Of a stretch of DNA of 64,000 nt, positions 45,691 to 54,668 are shown piece by piece. The notes under the pieces were generated by a model that was not told the origin of the DNA, did not search any database, and saw nothing but the letters and a program-made list of their open reading frames with translations. How positions within the stretch are numbered: position 1 is the first letter of the stretch; each line of letters starts with the position of its first letter. This DNA is from Mycobacterium sp. 852002-51163_SCH5372311 (GTDB lineage: Bacteria > Actinomycetota > Actinomycetes > Mycobacteriales > Mycobacteriaceae): assembly GCF_001667115.1 (NCBI RefSeq), contig NZ_LZIJ01000055.1, positions 1 to 64,000 of the forward strand, written 5' to 3'. The position numbers were made by a program, and so were the translations under genes.

Positions 45691-46665
45691 ATGCGCGCGA
45701 TCATTCTGGATGGGTTCGGCGGGCTGGACAAACTGGTGTACACCGCCATCCCGAAGCCGCTCCCGAAGGACGGCGAAGTGGTGATTGCGGTCAAAGGATT
45801 CGGTATAAATCACGCCGAGATGCACATGCGCCGAGGGGAATGGGCAGAAGCCGCGGAAGTCAGCGGCATCGAATGTGTCGGCATCGTCGACTCGTGTCCG
45901 GGCGGGGAATTTCCGGTCGGCGCCAAGGTGGCGGCGCTGATGGGCGGTCTGGGGCGAACGATCAACGGCAGCTACGCCGAGTACACCCGCGTGCGTGCGG
46001 CCAACGTCGCCCTCATCGAATCCGACTTGCCCTGGTCACATTTGGCGGCACTGCCGGAAACCTATGCCGTGGCTTGGACATGCCTCTTCCGCAATCTGAA
46101 CCTGCAGGCCGGACAGACGCTGGTGCTTCGCGGCGCGACGTCGTCGTTCGGTCAGGCCGCACTCAAGCTGGCGGTTGCTGCCGGCGCACACGTAATCGCC
46201 AGCGCTCGCAGCGAAAAACGTTTTCCGATGCTCGAGCAACTGGGCGCTTCGCGCGTCGAGCTGGAAAGGCACGACCTGGCCGCGCACATCGCCGAAGCAA
46301 AGCGAATCGACGCCGTCCTCGATCTCGTGGGTAACAGCACGATCCTCGACTCCCTCGATATGTTGCGGCGAGGCGGAACGGCCTGCCTGGCGGGATGGCT
46401 GGGTGGGCTTGACCCGATCGGCGATTTCAACCCGCTGCTACGCATGCCCAGTGGCGTCAACCTGAACTTCTTCGGCAGCTTCGTGTTTGGGACACCGGGC
46501 TTTCCACTCTCCGACGTCCCGCTACAGGACATCGCTCTGCAAGCGGCCGAGGGCAGGCTCGATGCCAAGCCGACGCGGGTCTTCTCGTTCGACGAGATCC
46601 ACGAAGCACATCGAGTGATGGAGGCCGGAGAAGCCGGCGGAAAGATGGTCGTCGTCTTGGACTGA
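45691..46665 (+). CDS. Zinc-independent alcohol dehydrogenase / quinone oxidoreductase (MDR family)
   Basis: 324 residues from the ATG at 45691, which follows CGGAGAG; an in-frame ATG at 45613 would add 26 residues. GroES-like domain (about 1-125) with GFGINHAEMHMRRGEW, then a Rossmann domain with the NADPH loop LRGATSSFGQAALKLA (about 150-165). The Cys/His ligands for zinc seen in classical ADH are missing, so it is of the quinone reductase type. First gene of a run of plus-strand genes up to the cupin gene; no regulator binding proven. Confidence 0.88.
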   Translation: MRAIILDGFGGLDKLVYTAIPKPLPKDGEVVIAVKGFGINHAEMHMRRGEWAEAAEVSGIECVGIVDSCPGGEFPVGAKVAALMGGLGRTINGSYAEYTRVRAANVALIESDLPWSHLAALPETYAVAWTCLFRNLNLQAGQTLVLRGATSSFGQAALKLAVAAGAHVIASARSEKRFPMLEQLGASRVELERHDLAAHIAEAKRIDAVLDLVGNSTILDSLDMLRRGGTACLAGWLGGLDPIGDFNPLLRMPSGVNLNFFGSFVFGTPGFPLSDVPLQDIALQAAEGRLDAKPTRVFSFDEIHEAHRVMEAGEAGGKMVVVLD

Positions 46666-46709
46666 ATACGGCCTCGAGTAATAGATTTCGGTCAAGAAAG
46701 GACACGACG

Positions 46710-47591
46710 ATGGGTTTGGCATGGCAGCAGGGTCCGCTGGCAGGCGGGTCGGTGGGGCATTTTCTCACGGAGCAGCCGCTGCCGCCGCGACTGCTGTACG
46801 CTGAGCCGTTACGGCGCCGCATGCGAATACGTTTCGCCGACCGGTGGATCGCAGACAGCGAAGATGTTGTGCTGTTCCACGAGCCGGGCCGGTACCCGGT
46901 CGCCTACTTCCCGCGCGGCGACATCGAACAGGGAATTTTGATCGTCGAGGACCGAGTGACTCAGCACCGCGATCTCGGTGAGACGCAGTGGTACACCGTC
47001 AAAACCCCGGAGCGGGAAATGAACCACAGCGCGTGGCAACACACGCAGCTGCCGCGGCATGCGAGCGTCCTCGATGGCCGGCTGGCATTCGCCTGGCGCT
47101 CGATGGACGCCTTCTACGAGGAAGACGAGCGCATTGTGGGACATGCCGCCGATGCCTACCACCGTATTGACATCCGCTCCACCTCAAGGCATCTCGTAGT
47201 CCGCGACGGCGAGAAGGTCATTGCCGACACCCAACACCCCCTGGCGCTGTACGAGTCGGGTTTCGCGCCACGGTGGTACGTGGCGCGGGAGGATATCGAT
47301 GAATCGGCGCTGAAACCCGTTGAGGGGCAAACGTTCTGTCCATACAAAGGACTGGCCTCCTACTACGACATCGGCGGCCACAAGCGCGCCGCCTGGTCAT
47401 ACGTAAACGCATGGACCGAGGTGGGACGGGTGAGCAATCTGGTGTCCTTCGAACCGGACAAGATCGACGTCTACCTCGACGGCAAGCAGCTACAGCTCGA
47501 GCCTGGCCAAACCGTGATCCCCCATGGCGTCGACCGCGGACTCGACACCGATGAAGTGCTCGGGCGAGCCGTTTCCGGGAATGCGCGATGA
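46710..47591 (+). CDS. Tandem DUF427 protein
   Basis: 293 residues with two DUF427 modules, about 38-130 and 160-260. Each has the family pattern of RIRFADRWIADSEDVVLFHE / HLVVRDGEKVIADTQ then an aromatic Y.P..DI segment (YFPRGDIEQ, YVAREDIDES) and a late CPYKGLASYYD-type strand. DUF427 has no settled function. The ATG follows AAGAAAGGACACG. Its stop overlaps the VOC gene start (ATGA, 47588-47591), so they are coupled. Confidence 0.85.
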   Translation: MGLAWQQGPLAGGSVGHFLTEQPLPPRLLYAEPLRRRMRIRFADRWIADSEDVVLFHEPGRYPVAYFPRGDIEQGILIVEDRVTQHRDLGETQWYTVKTPEREMNHSAWQHTQLPRHASVLDGRLAFAWRSMDAFYEEDERIVGHAADAYHRIDIRSTSRHLVVRDGEKVIADTQHPLALYESGFAPRWYVAREDIDESALKPVEGQTFCPYKGLASYYDIGGHKRAAWSYVNAWTEVGRVSNLVSFEPDKIDVYLDGKQLQLEPGQTVIPHGVDRGLDTDEVLGRAVSGNAR

Positions 47592-48019
47592 ACGCACTGC
47601 TCGAGGTTATCGTTCTCCCGGTCTCCGATCCCGACCGGTCCTTGCGGTTTTACCGCGACCAGGTCGGGTTTGGCCTCGACGTCGACTACGCACCGGGGCC
47701 TGACTTCCGGGTCATTCAGCTGACGCCCGAAGGGTCGGCCGCGTCCATCCAGTTCGGAGTCGGGTTGACCGACGCACCCCCAGGCTCGGTACAGGGTCTG
47801 TATTTGGTGGTCAACGACATCGAGGGTTACCAGGCGCAATTGGCCGGACGCGGGGTGGCTGTCAGCGAGATCCGCCATAAGAACACCGAGGGCGGTTGGC
47901 GGGGAGAATTTCTTCCCGGCGTAGACCGTGACCGCGCCGATTACGCCAGCTTCGCCGATTTTCGCGATCCGGACGGCAACGCCTGGGTGCTGCAAGAACG
48001 CAATCACCGACCGGCCTGA
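47588..48019 (+). CDS. VOC superfamily (glyoxalase-like) protein
   Basis: 143 residues, two VOC half-units: VIVLPVSDPDRSLRFYRDQVGF at the N-terminus and FADFRDPDGNAWVLQERNH at the C-terminus, where Asp/Glu/Asn could bind a metal. Such proteins are dioxygenases, isomerases or drug-binding proteins; no choice can be made. Coupled to the DUF427 gene by a 4-bp overlap and followed 17 bp later by the TMEM175 gene. Confidence 0.85.
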   Translation: MNALLEVIVLPVSDPDRSLRFYRDQVGFGLDVDYAPGPDFRVIQLTPEGSAASIQFGVGLTDAPPGSVQGLYLVVNDIEGYQAQLAGRGVAVSEIRHKNTEGGWRGEFLPGVDRDRADYASFADFRDPDGNAWVLQERNHRPA

Positions 48020-48036
48020 ACCCAGCGGGAGTAGCA

Positions 48037-48630
48037 ATGGCTGCGCGAAAAGCCAGTCCGGACCGAGTGAGAGCGTTCTCCGACGGTGTCTTCGCTGTAC
48101 TCATCACAATTCTGGTTCTCAAGCTGAATCCGCCGCACCCAGATACCTTCCGCGCATTGCTGCCGCTGTGGCCCACCGGCCTGAGCTATGTGATCAGCTA
48201 CCTGTTCATCGCGATCGTCTGGGTCAACCATCATCACCTGTTCAACTATGCGGATGATGCGACGCCGCGGCTGGTGTGGTCGAATTTCGCGCACCTTTTC
48301 TCGGTATCGCTGATCCCGTTCACCACCGAATGGATCGCGGCCAGCAGGCTGGCTGCCGCACCGGTGACGTTGTACGCATCGGTCTTCGTCCTGGTGAACA
48401 TCACGTATCTCGCGCTTTGCTGGGAGGCCGTGGACAGGCCCTCGCGCGAGGACATGCCGCAGCGGGTCCGCAGACTGTTGCGGATGAGGTCGTTCATCAC
48501 CATCGGCGTGTTTCTGGCTGCCGCGCTCGTCGCTCTCAAATGGCCGGCGATAGGAATGGTATTGATCTGTGTATGCCTGATCGGGTACTTGCGGCCGGAT
48601 ATCCCCGCGCCGAAGAACGCTCACGGATAG
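48037..48630 (+). CDS. TMEM175-family (DUF1211) potassium-channel-like membrane protein
   Basis: 197 residues with six hydrophobic helices, the length of one bacterial TMEM175 unit. The family motif R..FSDGVFAVLITILVL is at about residues 9-26, followed by VWVNHHHLFNYADD (about 60-73). Bacterial TMEM175 proteins form tetrameric potassium-selective leak channels. ATG at 48037 after GGGAGTAGCA. In the same run as the VOC and HAD genes. Confidence 0.88.
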   Translation: MAARKASPDRVRAFSDGVFAVLITILVLKLNPPHPDTFRALLPLWPTGLSYVISYLFIAIVWVNHHHLFNYADDATPRLVWSNFAHLFSVSLIPFTTEWIAASRLAAAPVTLYASVFVLVNITYLALCWEAVDRPSREDMPQRVRRLLRMRSFITIGVFLAAALVALKWPAIGMVLICVCLIGYLRPDIPAPKNAHG

Positions 48631-48638
48631 CCAGCAAG

Positions 48639-49337
48639 GTGGACACAGTGCGAGCTCGTCCCTCCGTGCTGGTGTTCGACGTGAACGAGACCCTCGTCGA
48701 CATCCTTTGGATAGCACCGCTTTTCGGCGAGCTTTTTGGCGACGAGCGCGTGCTGCGGGAATGGTTCGGCCAGCTGGTCACGTACTCGATGACCGCCACC
48801 CTGGTCGAACACTATGCGGACTTCTTCACGCTCGGCGAAGGGGTGTTGCGCATGTTGGGCTCGATCCATCAGGTGGAGATCGACGACGACGACGTGGCAC
48901 GCCTGGGCGAGCTGATGCGCACCATGCCGGCACACCCCGACGTCGTCGACGGTCTCAAAGCACTGCGCGACAACGGTTTTCGCCTAGCCACACTGACAAA
49001 CTCACCGCGCCGTCCCGGCGTGCCGACGGCACTCGAGAATGCCGGGCTGGCAGGCTATTTCGAACACCAGTTGAGCGTGGATGACTGTCGCAGCTTCAAG
49101 CCGTCGCCAGCGGTGTATCGCCATGCCTGCCTGGCCCTCGACGTTGCGCCCACCGAGTGCATGATGGTGGCCGCCCATGTGTGGGACACCCTTGGCGCGC
49201 AAGCCGTCGGGTTCAGCTCCGCACTCATCACCCGGTCCGGCAACGCGCCGCTGCCAGTCGACGCACTACCCCAACCGACGTTGGTGGCAAGCGATTTGCG
49301 CGAACTCGCCGGAAAACTCATCGCAGGCCCACAATGA
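48639..49337 (+). CDS. HAD-superfamily hydrolase, haloacid dehalogenase type II
   Basis: 232 residues from a GTG at 48639 (GTG at 48648 is an alternative). HAD motifs: nucleophile Asp in VFDVNETLVD (about 13-22), Ser/Thr motif LATLTNSP (about 116-123), Lys in SFKPSPAVY (about 150) and the acidic or His loop of MMVAAHVWDTLGAQ (about 172-185). Would dehalogenate 2-haloacids or hydrolyse phosphates. It ends just before an inverted-repeat hairpin. Eight bp after the TMEM175 gene, so likely the last gene of the operon. Confidence 0.87.
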   Translation: MDTVRARPSVLVFDVNETLVDILWIAPLFGELFGDERVLREWFGQLVTYSMTATLVEHYADFFTLGEGVLRMLGSIHQVEIDDDDVARLGELMRTMPAHPDVVDGLKALRDNGFRLATLTNSPRRPGVPTALENAGLAGYFEHQLSVDDCRSFKPSPAVYRHACLALDVAPTECMMVAAHVWDTLGAQAVGFSSALITRSGNAPLPVDALPQPTLVASDLRELAGKLIAGPQ

Positions 49338-49344
49338 AAACCGA

Positions 49345-49402
49345 CGAGCAGACGCAAAAGCACGCCAAAACCACGTTTTTCAGGTGCTTTTGCGTCTGCT
49401 CG
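49345..49402. repeat. 19-bp perfect inverted repeat, terminator-like hairpin
   Basis: CGAGCAGACGCAAAAGCAC (49345-49363) and its exact reverse complement (49384-49402) around a 20-base loop that itself contains AAAAC and GTTTT. It follows the HAD stop by 7 bp and precedes the cupin start by 19 bp. The CGAGCAGACGCA core is shared with the hairpin at 55693-55752. Confidence 0.85.
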
Positions 49403-49421
49403 CCCTAGGAGAAGAGGACCC

Positions 49422-49892
49422 GTGGCAACCTCTGACGGATTCCATCCAGACTTTGACCAGACAAACCAAGACGAGACGAACCGACACGTGACACGCAATC
49501 GCGTGCACCACATCAAGGCGTCGGAAATCAGCTCCGACACCGCCCAAACCGACGGTCTGCGACGCTTCGCGGCGCTCAGCGGCCGATCCGTCGGCGCCGA
49601 GAAGCTGTGGATGGGTGAGACCCACGTCGCCCCCGCAACAGCTTCTGCCAACCACCATCACGGCGAGTCGGAGACGGCGATTTACATCAGGCGCGGCAAT
49701 CCACAGTTCGTGTTTCACGACGGCACCAGCGAGGTGCGGATCTCGACACAGCCCGGGGACTACATCTTCGTCCCGCCGTATTTGCCGCACCGCGAAGAGA
49801 ATCCCGACCCGGACAACCCAGCGGAGGTGGTGATCGCGCGCAGCACCCAAGAAGCGATCGTGGTCAATCTGCCGGGCCTGTATCCGCTATGA
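49422..49892 (+). CDS. Cupin-domain protein
   Basis: 156 residues from a GTG preceded by AGGAGAAGAGG. A single cupin barrel (about 55-150): ASANHHHGESETAIYIRRG (metal His/His/Glu, about 78-96) and GDYIFVPPYLPHREEN (about 117-132, the fourth ligand). The first 30 residues are polar and probably disordered. Small cupins of this form are dioxygenases, isomerases or sensors. Downstream of the inverted repeat, so perhaps separately transcribed. Confidence 0.86.
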   Translation: MATSDGFHPDFDQTNQDETNRHVTRNRVHHIKASEISSDTAQTDGLRRFAALSGRSVGAEKLWMGETHVAPATASANHHHGESETAIYIRRGNPQFVFHDGTSEVRISTQPGDYIFVPPYLPHREENPDPDNPAEVVIARSTQEAIVVNLPGLYPL

Positions 49893-50058
49893 CGGCGAGC
49901 AGCCGCACAAATTAGCCGCAGGCCGCGTCCCATCCGTCACAGAATCTCGGGTGTATGTCGGGCAAGGGGCGGTACTCAGCAAGTTCTCAACAGATTCTTC
50001 GATCCCAGCCGGCTCGGCTCCAAGGATTCATCAAGGCAGGGCCCACACCATAGCTCTC

Positions 50059-50532
50059 ATGACCGAGCCACAGCTCCTGCTTACCGACCTGATCGAGCGC
50101 TACGTGCGCCGACGCGGGCGCCGCTACTTTTCCGGCCAGCACGACGGCGAATACTTCTTCATCGCCGACGCGCTTCCCCGCCGCCTGTATGTCCACCTCG
50201 GGGTCTCTCGCTGGCATTCTGACGTGTTCACAATTCGCATCGCGCCCGCCTACTTCTTCCCTGCCGCCGAAGACGCTCGACTGGCGCAACTCACCGACGC
50301 GTGGAACCAGCAGAACCCTGAACTCATGGCCGTGGTGCACGCATCCTCCGACCCGCAACGCGTCGGTGTCTATGTGACGAGCTCCCGGCGGATCAGAAAT
50401 AGCATCCCCTTCGAGGACTTCGCCTCGTTCGTCAACCAAACCATCGCCGCCGGAACCGAACTGTTCGGCGAGCTGGCGGTGCTCACCGACCTGCCGTCGA
50501 CGCAACTGTCGTTGCTGCGCCAGGCCGGCTGA
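50059..50532 (+). CDS. YbjN-like small protein of unknown function
   Basis: 157 residues with a T3SS-chaperone-like alpha-beta fold of the YbjN kind: LLTDLIERYVRRRGRRYFS at the N-terminus, VFTIRIAPAYFFP in the middle, and SIPFEDFASFVNQTIAAGTELF near the C-terminus. No catalytic or membrane motif. The assignment is based on overall pattern and is modest. The ATG at 50059 is preferred to longer in-frame readings in the 166-bp upstream gap, which have no ribosome site. Convergent with the epimerase gene (7-bp gap). Confidence 0.65.
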   Translation: MTEPQLLLTDLIERYVRRRGRRYFSGQHDGEYFFIADALPRRLYVHLGVSRWHSDVFTIRIAPAYFFPAAEDARLAQLTDAWNQQNPELMAVVHASSDPQRVGVYVTSSRRIRNSIPFEDFASFVNQTIAAGTELFGELAVLTDLPSTQLSLLRQAG

Positions 50533-50539
50533 GCCGATC

Positions 50540-51616
50540 TCACACGACCGCCAGGTGCTTCCTGACGTCCGGGCGCGGGTTGCCCATCCGCGCTCCGATG
50601 GCAGTCCAGGGATCGGCGTAGCGCCCCGGCACATTTCGATACGCGGCACGGCGCTTGAGCATGAGCCGGGCGAGCGGTGCGACAAACTGCATCGGGTAGC
50701 GCCGCCAGCCGGCGGCGGCGCGCATCTCGTCGAGCATGTCCGGCCAGGAGTGATGCTGGAAAGACAAGGCTTGCTGCGCGCGGGTGGTGTCCATCCAGTC
50801 GGTGATGAACCAGTCGTCGTCGCTGTCAGGGTCACCCGGCCTGCCCTCGGGCAACACGTCGACCAGACCCCGGGCTGCGGCCAGCGCCTTACCGACGTCT
50901 CCCTGCCTGAGCAGGTGCGTCTCGTCGCCGCCGATCAACAAGGTTTCACCGAGCACATCGGCCGTCGTCGCAGCGGCGAACGCGGCCGCTACATCGCGTA
51001 CGTCGACGCTGTGCATGCGCCCATCGGCCGGCAGCGCGCTCTCGAAGAACAGCGCGTCGAGGCTGAAGGGCATGGCGCCGGGTTCGACGCTCATGACCCC
51101 GCCCAGCCGCAAGATCACCCACGGCAGGCCGGAGGACCGCACATGCTCCTCGGCTTCGGCTTTGTGCGCCCCGTAAAGGTCCGACGGCCGCACCGGGGTG
51201 TCGTCGCGCAGCAGCTCATGGTGCCGGTGCGGGTTGCGGGCGCCATGCACGGCGTTGCTGGACGCCTGGATGAAACGTGGCGGTCGCGGGCATGCCTCCG
51301 CGGCGCGCAACAACGCCACGGTGGCGTCGACGTTCACCCGGCGCGCGAGTTCGGGCTGACGATAAATCACCGGCGGTATGACGGCGGCCAGGTGAATGAT
51401 GACCGTCGGCGCCGTCTCGGCGAGCAGACGATCTACTTCATCAGCGTCGGTCAGATCGGCCCATCGCGCCTCGGCGCCGTCCGGCAGAGGCGCTTCGCGC
51501 TGCTCCTCGGTACCGAGGTCAGAAGCGATCACCCGATGACCCTCGGCAGCGAGCCGGCGCACCGTTTGCGACCCGACCAGCCCGAAGCCGCCCGTGACAA
51601 GAATCTTCTCGGTCAT
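50540..51616 (-). CDS. NAD-dependent epimerase/dehydratase (extended SDR)
   Basis: 358 residues. Rossmann motif TGGFGLVGSQTVRRL (about 8-22), Asp of ASDLGTEE, NAD-contacting HLAAVIPP (about 75) and the catalytic Tyr/Lys in LYGAHKAEAEEHV (about 144-156). Acts on a nucleotide sugar or a steroid or lipid substrate; the C-terminal PMQFVAPLARLMLKRRAAYR region is unusual and basic. Divergent from the acyltransferase gene across an operator-rich promoter (51617-51762). Confidence 0.88.
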   Translation of the reverse strand: MTEKILVTGGFGLVGSQTVRRLAAEGHRVIASDLGTEEQREAPLPDGAEARWADLTDADEVDRLLAETAPTVIIHLAAVIPPVIYRQPELARRVNVDATVALLRAAEACPRPPRFIQASSNAVHGARNPHRHHELLRDDTPVRPSDLYGAHKAEAEEHVRSSGLPWVILRLGGVMSVEPGAMPFSLDALFFESALPADGRMHSVDVRDVAAAFAAATTADVLGETLLIGGDETHLLRQGDVGKALAAARGLVDVLPEGRPGDPDSDDDWFITDWMDTTRAQQALSFQHHSWPDMLDEMRAAAGWRRYPMQFVAPLARLMLKRRAAYRNVPGRYADPWTAIGARMGNPRPDVRKHLAVV

Positions 51617-51660
51617 GTTTCCCCTGACTGTGGGCTATTCCACAAGAGTGGATATGGCAT

Positions 51661-51701
51661 TCTCTTAATTAGAGAGTACCGTATCCTCTACGGATGTAGA
51701 G
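51661..51701. promoter_or_regulatory. Cluster of overlapping palindromes between epimerase and acyltransferase genes
   Basis: TCTCT-TAATT-AGAGA at 51661-51675, CCGTA-TCCTC-TACGG at 51679-51693 and CTCTAC-GGAT-GTAGAG at 51686-51701. All are perfect and the last two overlap. The density and form suggest tandem dimer sites of a TetR-type repressor serving both divergent genes. No regulator gene lies adjacent. Confidence 0.6.
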
Positions 51702-51762
51702 AGACTCGACAGGGTAATGTTCATCACTTGCGCACAGGCACCAAGACACACCGGAGAAGACC

Positions 51763-52575
51763 ATGAGCGGTGACCCGCCCGGCAACCACGAGATCGCCAA
51801 ATGGGATCCGACGTTCGTCAGCCAAGTCGCGAACACGGCCGGTTCGGTAATCAAGCGCTGGTTTCGCGCTGAGGTCCGAAACGTCGAAAACGTCCCGCCA
51901 GTCGGTGGCGCGTTGTTGGTTTCCAATCACTCGGGCGGCATGACCACACCCGACGGGTTTATCTTCGTGCCGCCGCTCTACGACAAGTTCGGGTATCACC
52001 GCCCCGTCTACGTCCTCGCACACTACGGGCTGCTGAAGCTCACCGGTCCGCTGCGCAGATACCTGCTACGGCTCGGAGTCGTCGATGCGACCCGCGAAAA
52101 CGCAGCGGCCGCATTGAATTCGGATGCTCTGGTGCTGGTGTTCCCAGGCGGCGAGTACGACTCCTTCCGGCCCACGCTGAGCGCCAACAAGGTCGACTTC
52201 AACGGCCACACCGGCTATGTCAACACCGCCGTCGAAGCCGGTGTGCCGATCGTGCCGATGGTGTCAATCGGCGGACAGGAAACCCAGCTGTTCTTGACGC
52301 GGGGCACCGAGCTGGCTCGTCGGCTGGGCCTGACCAAGCTGCGGCTGAACGTGTTGCCATTGAGCTTCGGCTTTCCCTTCGGCCTCACGCCGATCCTGCC
52401 GGCGAATTTCCCGCTGCCCGCCAAGATCGTCACCGAGATACTCGAGCCGATCGACATCGCCGAGTTGTTCGGCGAAAACCCCGACATCGACGAAGTCGAC
52501 GCGTACGTACGGTCCGTGATGCAGCGCGCACTCGACCGGCTGGCCAGTCAGCGCCGCTTCCCGTTCCTGGGCTGA
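51763..52575 (+). CDS. PlsC-like lysophospholipid acyltransferase
   Basis: 270 residues. Acyltransferase block I is altered, NHSGGMTTPDGF instead of NHxxxxD, but block III is a good FPGGEYDS (about 127-134), and PIVPMVSIGGQET (about 167) is block IV. It would transfer an acyl chain to a lysophospholipid or glycerol phosphate at the membrane; a hydrophobic segment near residue 90 could associate with the membrane. Followed 9 bp later by the WS/DGAT gene: together a lipid synthesis pair. Preceded by the palindrome cluster. Confidence 0.85.
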   Translation: MSGDPPGNHEIAKWDPTFVSQVANTAGSVIKRWFRAEVRNVENVPPVGGALLVSNHSGGMTTPDGFIFVPPLYDKFGYHRPVYVLAHYGLLKLTGPLRRYLLRLGVVDATRENAAAALNSDALVLVFPGGEYDSFRPTLSANKVDFNGHTGYVNTAVEAGVPIVPMVSIGGQETQLFLTRGTELARRLGLTKLRLNVLPLSFGFPFGLTPILPANFPLPAKIVTEILEPIDIAELFGENPDIDEVDAYVRSVMQRALDRLASQRRFPFLG

Positions 52576-52584
52576 GCTCCTGAG

Positions 52585-54027
52585 GTGGCATTGAAACGGC
52601 TCAACGGCATGGACGCCATGCTGATCTACAGCGAGACGCCCAACCTGCACACGCACACGTTGAAGGTGGTGGTCATCGACGCTGCGGAATCCCCCGAGTT
52701 CGGTTTCGAGGCGTTTCGCGAGCATGTGCGCAGCCGGTTGCACCTGCTGGAACCGTTGCGCTACAAGCTCGTCAACACCCCGTGGCGGCTGCACCACCCG
52801 GTGTGGCGACCGGACTGCAAGGTCGACCTGGACTACCACCTGCGGCGCGTGCAGGTGCCGGCGCCGGGCGGTCGCCGGGAGCTCGACGAGGTCATCGGGC
52901 GAGTAGCCTCCACCCCGCTGGACCGCAGCCACCCACTGTGGGAGTTCCACTTCGCCGAGGGGCTGGCCGACCATCGGTTCGCGGTGATCGGCAAGGTGCA
53001 CCACGCCCTGGCCGACGGCGTCGCATCGGTGAACTTGCTGGAACGCGCGATGGACCTGTCCGATTTCACCGACGGCGTCGGCGACGGGCGCGATGCGGAC
53101 CATGCCGAGTCTGCGGCCGATCTGGTGCGGGCCGCCGGTCGCGACCACGCCCGCCAGCTGGCCGAACTGCCCCGGTTGGTGCGAGATGCCGCGGTGGGGA
53201 TGACGCGGGTACGCCGTCGGGCCAGGCAACGCGGCGAGCACCCCGATCTGGCCGCCTCGTTCGACGCGCCCCCGACATTTCTCAACCATGTGGTGTCGCC
53301 GCAGCGCCGGTTCGCCACGACGACGCTGCCGCTGGCCGAGGTCAAAGTGACCGCCAAGGCGCTGGGCATCACGCTCAACGACGCGATCCTGACAATCGCG
53401 GCCGGCGGATTGCGAAAGCTCTTGCTGTCCTATGACGGCAAGGCCGACCGGCCGATCATCGCCTCGGTGCCGACAGCGACCGACAAGTCGGACCGCGTCA
53501 CTGGCAACGAGATAAGCGGGCTGTCCGTGTCGTTGCCGGTGCACATCGCCGACCCGGTGCGGCGGGCCCGGCTGGTCGCGCTGGCGACCCGGACGGCCAA
53601 GGAGGACCACGAAATTCTCGGCCCGACCCTCTACGGGCGGCTGATGGCCTACCTGCCGCCCGCGATTGCGCCGGCTGCGTTTCGCTGGTTGGGCCGTCGC
53701 GACGCACCCAACAAGATCATGAATGTGGCGGTGTCCAGCGTCATGGGACCGCGTGAACGCGGCCACGTCGCGGGGGCACCGGTCAGCGAGATCTACTCCA
53801 CCGGAGTGCTCTCGCCCGGAGCGCCCGTCAATATCACGGTGTGGAGCTACGTCGACCAGCTCGGCGTCGCCGTGCTCACCGACGACCAAACCTTTAACGA
53901 CCCTCATGAAGCCACGGACGCTTTGCGGTCTGCATTCGCGGAATTACGTAGTGCCGCTGGGGTTTACCGGTTGATCGGCTCCGATGCTCCGCCTCAAGCG
54001 GCGAAAACGGCGTCAAGAGCTGAGTAG
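52585..54027 (+). CDS. Wax ester synthase / diacylglycerol acyltransferase (WS/DGAT, Tgs-like)
   Basis: 480 residues, the family's usual size. Catalytic motif HHALADGVA (about 133-141) with both His residues, plus PLWEFHF (about 116), [13 protein letters not shown] (about 262-274) and [12 protein letters not shown] (about 375). Joins acyl-CoA to diacylglycerol or a fatty alcohol to make storage lipid. Starts at a GTG 9 bp after the PlsC-like gene. Its 3' end overlaps the convergent purQ gene by 34 bp, so the last dozen codons of each are in opposite strands of the same DNA. Confidence 0.93.
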   Translation: MALKRLNGMDAMLIYSETPNLHTHTLKVVVIDAAESPEFGFEAFREHVRSRLHLLEPLRYKLVNTPWRLHHPVWRPDCKVDLDYHLRRVQVPAPGGRRELDEVIGRVASTPLDRSHPLWEFHFAEGLADHRFAVIGKVHHALADGVASVNLLERAMDLSDFTDGVGDGRDADHAESAADLVRAAGRDHARQLAELPRLVRDAAVGMTRVRRRARQRGEHPDLAASFDAPPTFLNHVVSPQRRFATTTLPLAEVKVTAKALGITLNDAILTIAAGGLRKLLLSYDGKADRPIIASVPTATDKSDRVTGNEISGLSVSLPVHIADPVRRARLVALATRTAKEDHEILGPTLYGRLMAYLPPAIAPAAFRWLGRRDAPNKIMNVAVSSVMGPRERGHVAGAPVSEIYSTGVLSPGAPVNITVWSYVDQLGVAVLTDDQTFNDPHEATDALRSAFAELRSAAGVYRLIGSDAPPQAAKTASRAE

Positions 54028-54668
54028 AACAGACCCAATCCGTCGTCGGAGGGGCCGGTCAGTGCTTCGATGGCGTGCTCGGGATGCGGCATCAACCCGA
54101 CGACACGGCCGTTGGCTGAGCTGATGCCGGCGATGTCGTGCAGCGAGCCGTTGACGTTGTCGTGATAGCGGAACACCACTCGGCCTTCGCCCTCCAGCTC
54201 GTCGAGGACATTTTTCGGGGCGACATAGCGTCCTTCGCCCGACTTCAGCGGCACCAGCAGGTCGGCATCCGGCTCGAAGCGCGACGTCCACGCCGTCGAC
54301 GTCGATGTCACGCGCAGCCACACGTCGCGGCAGACGAAGTGCAGACCGGCGTTGCGGGTCAGGGCGCCCGGCAACAGGCCCGCCTCGCACAGCACCTGAA
54401 AGCCGTTGCAAATGCCCAACACCGGCATACCGCGGCCGGCGGCGGCCACCACCTCACCCATCACCGGCGCGAATCTGGCGATCGCGCCGGCTCGTAGGTA
54501 GTCGCCGTAGGAGAACCCCCCGGGCACCACCACGGCGTCGACACCCTTGAGGTCGGCGTCGGCATGCCAGAGATTGACCGCCTCGGCTCCCACATGCTGC
54601 GCCGCGCGCACGGCATCCACGTCGTCAAGGCTGCCGGGGAAGGTGATGACGCCGATCCGGGCCGTCAC
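53994..54668 (-). CDS. purQ: Phosphoribosylformylglycinamidine synthase subunit PurQ
   Basis: 224 residues, same as Rv0788. Class I glutaminase that feeds ammonia to PurL. Nucleophile Cys in [12 protein letters not shown] (about 82-93) and the His/Glu in [11 protein letters not shown] (about 192-202). [16 protein letters not shown] (about 50-65) forms the Gly-rich oxyanion loop. Its start overlaps the purS stop by 4 bp. The 3' end overlaps the convergent WS/DGAT gene by 34 bp. Confidence 0.96.
   Translation of the reverse strand: MTARIGVITFPGSLDDVDAVRAAQHVGAEAVNLWHADADLKGVDAVVVPGGFSYGDYLRAGAIARFAPVMGEVVAAAGRGMPVLGICNGFQVLCEAGLLPGALTRNAGLHFVCRDVWLRVTSTSTAWTSRFEPDADLLVPLKSGEGRYVAPKNVLDELEGEGRVVFRYHDNVNGSLHDIAGISSANGRVVGLMPHPEHAIEALTGPSDDGLGLFYSALDAVFAA

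Noticed and set aside
52264..53907. 547-codon minus-strand frame opposite the acyltransferase and WS/DGAT genes
   Set aside because: Shadow frame with Arg/Gln/His-rich translation; both plus-strand genes have full catalytic motifs.
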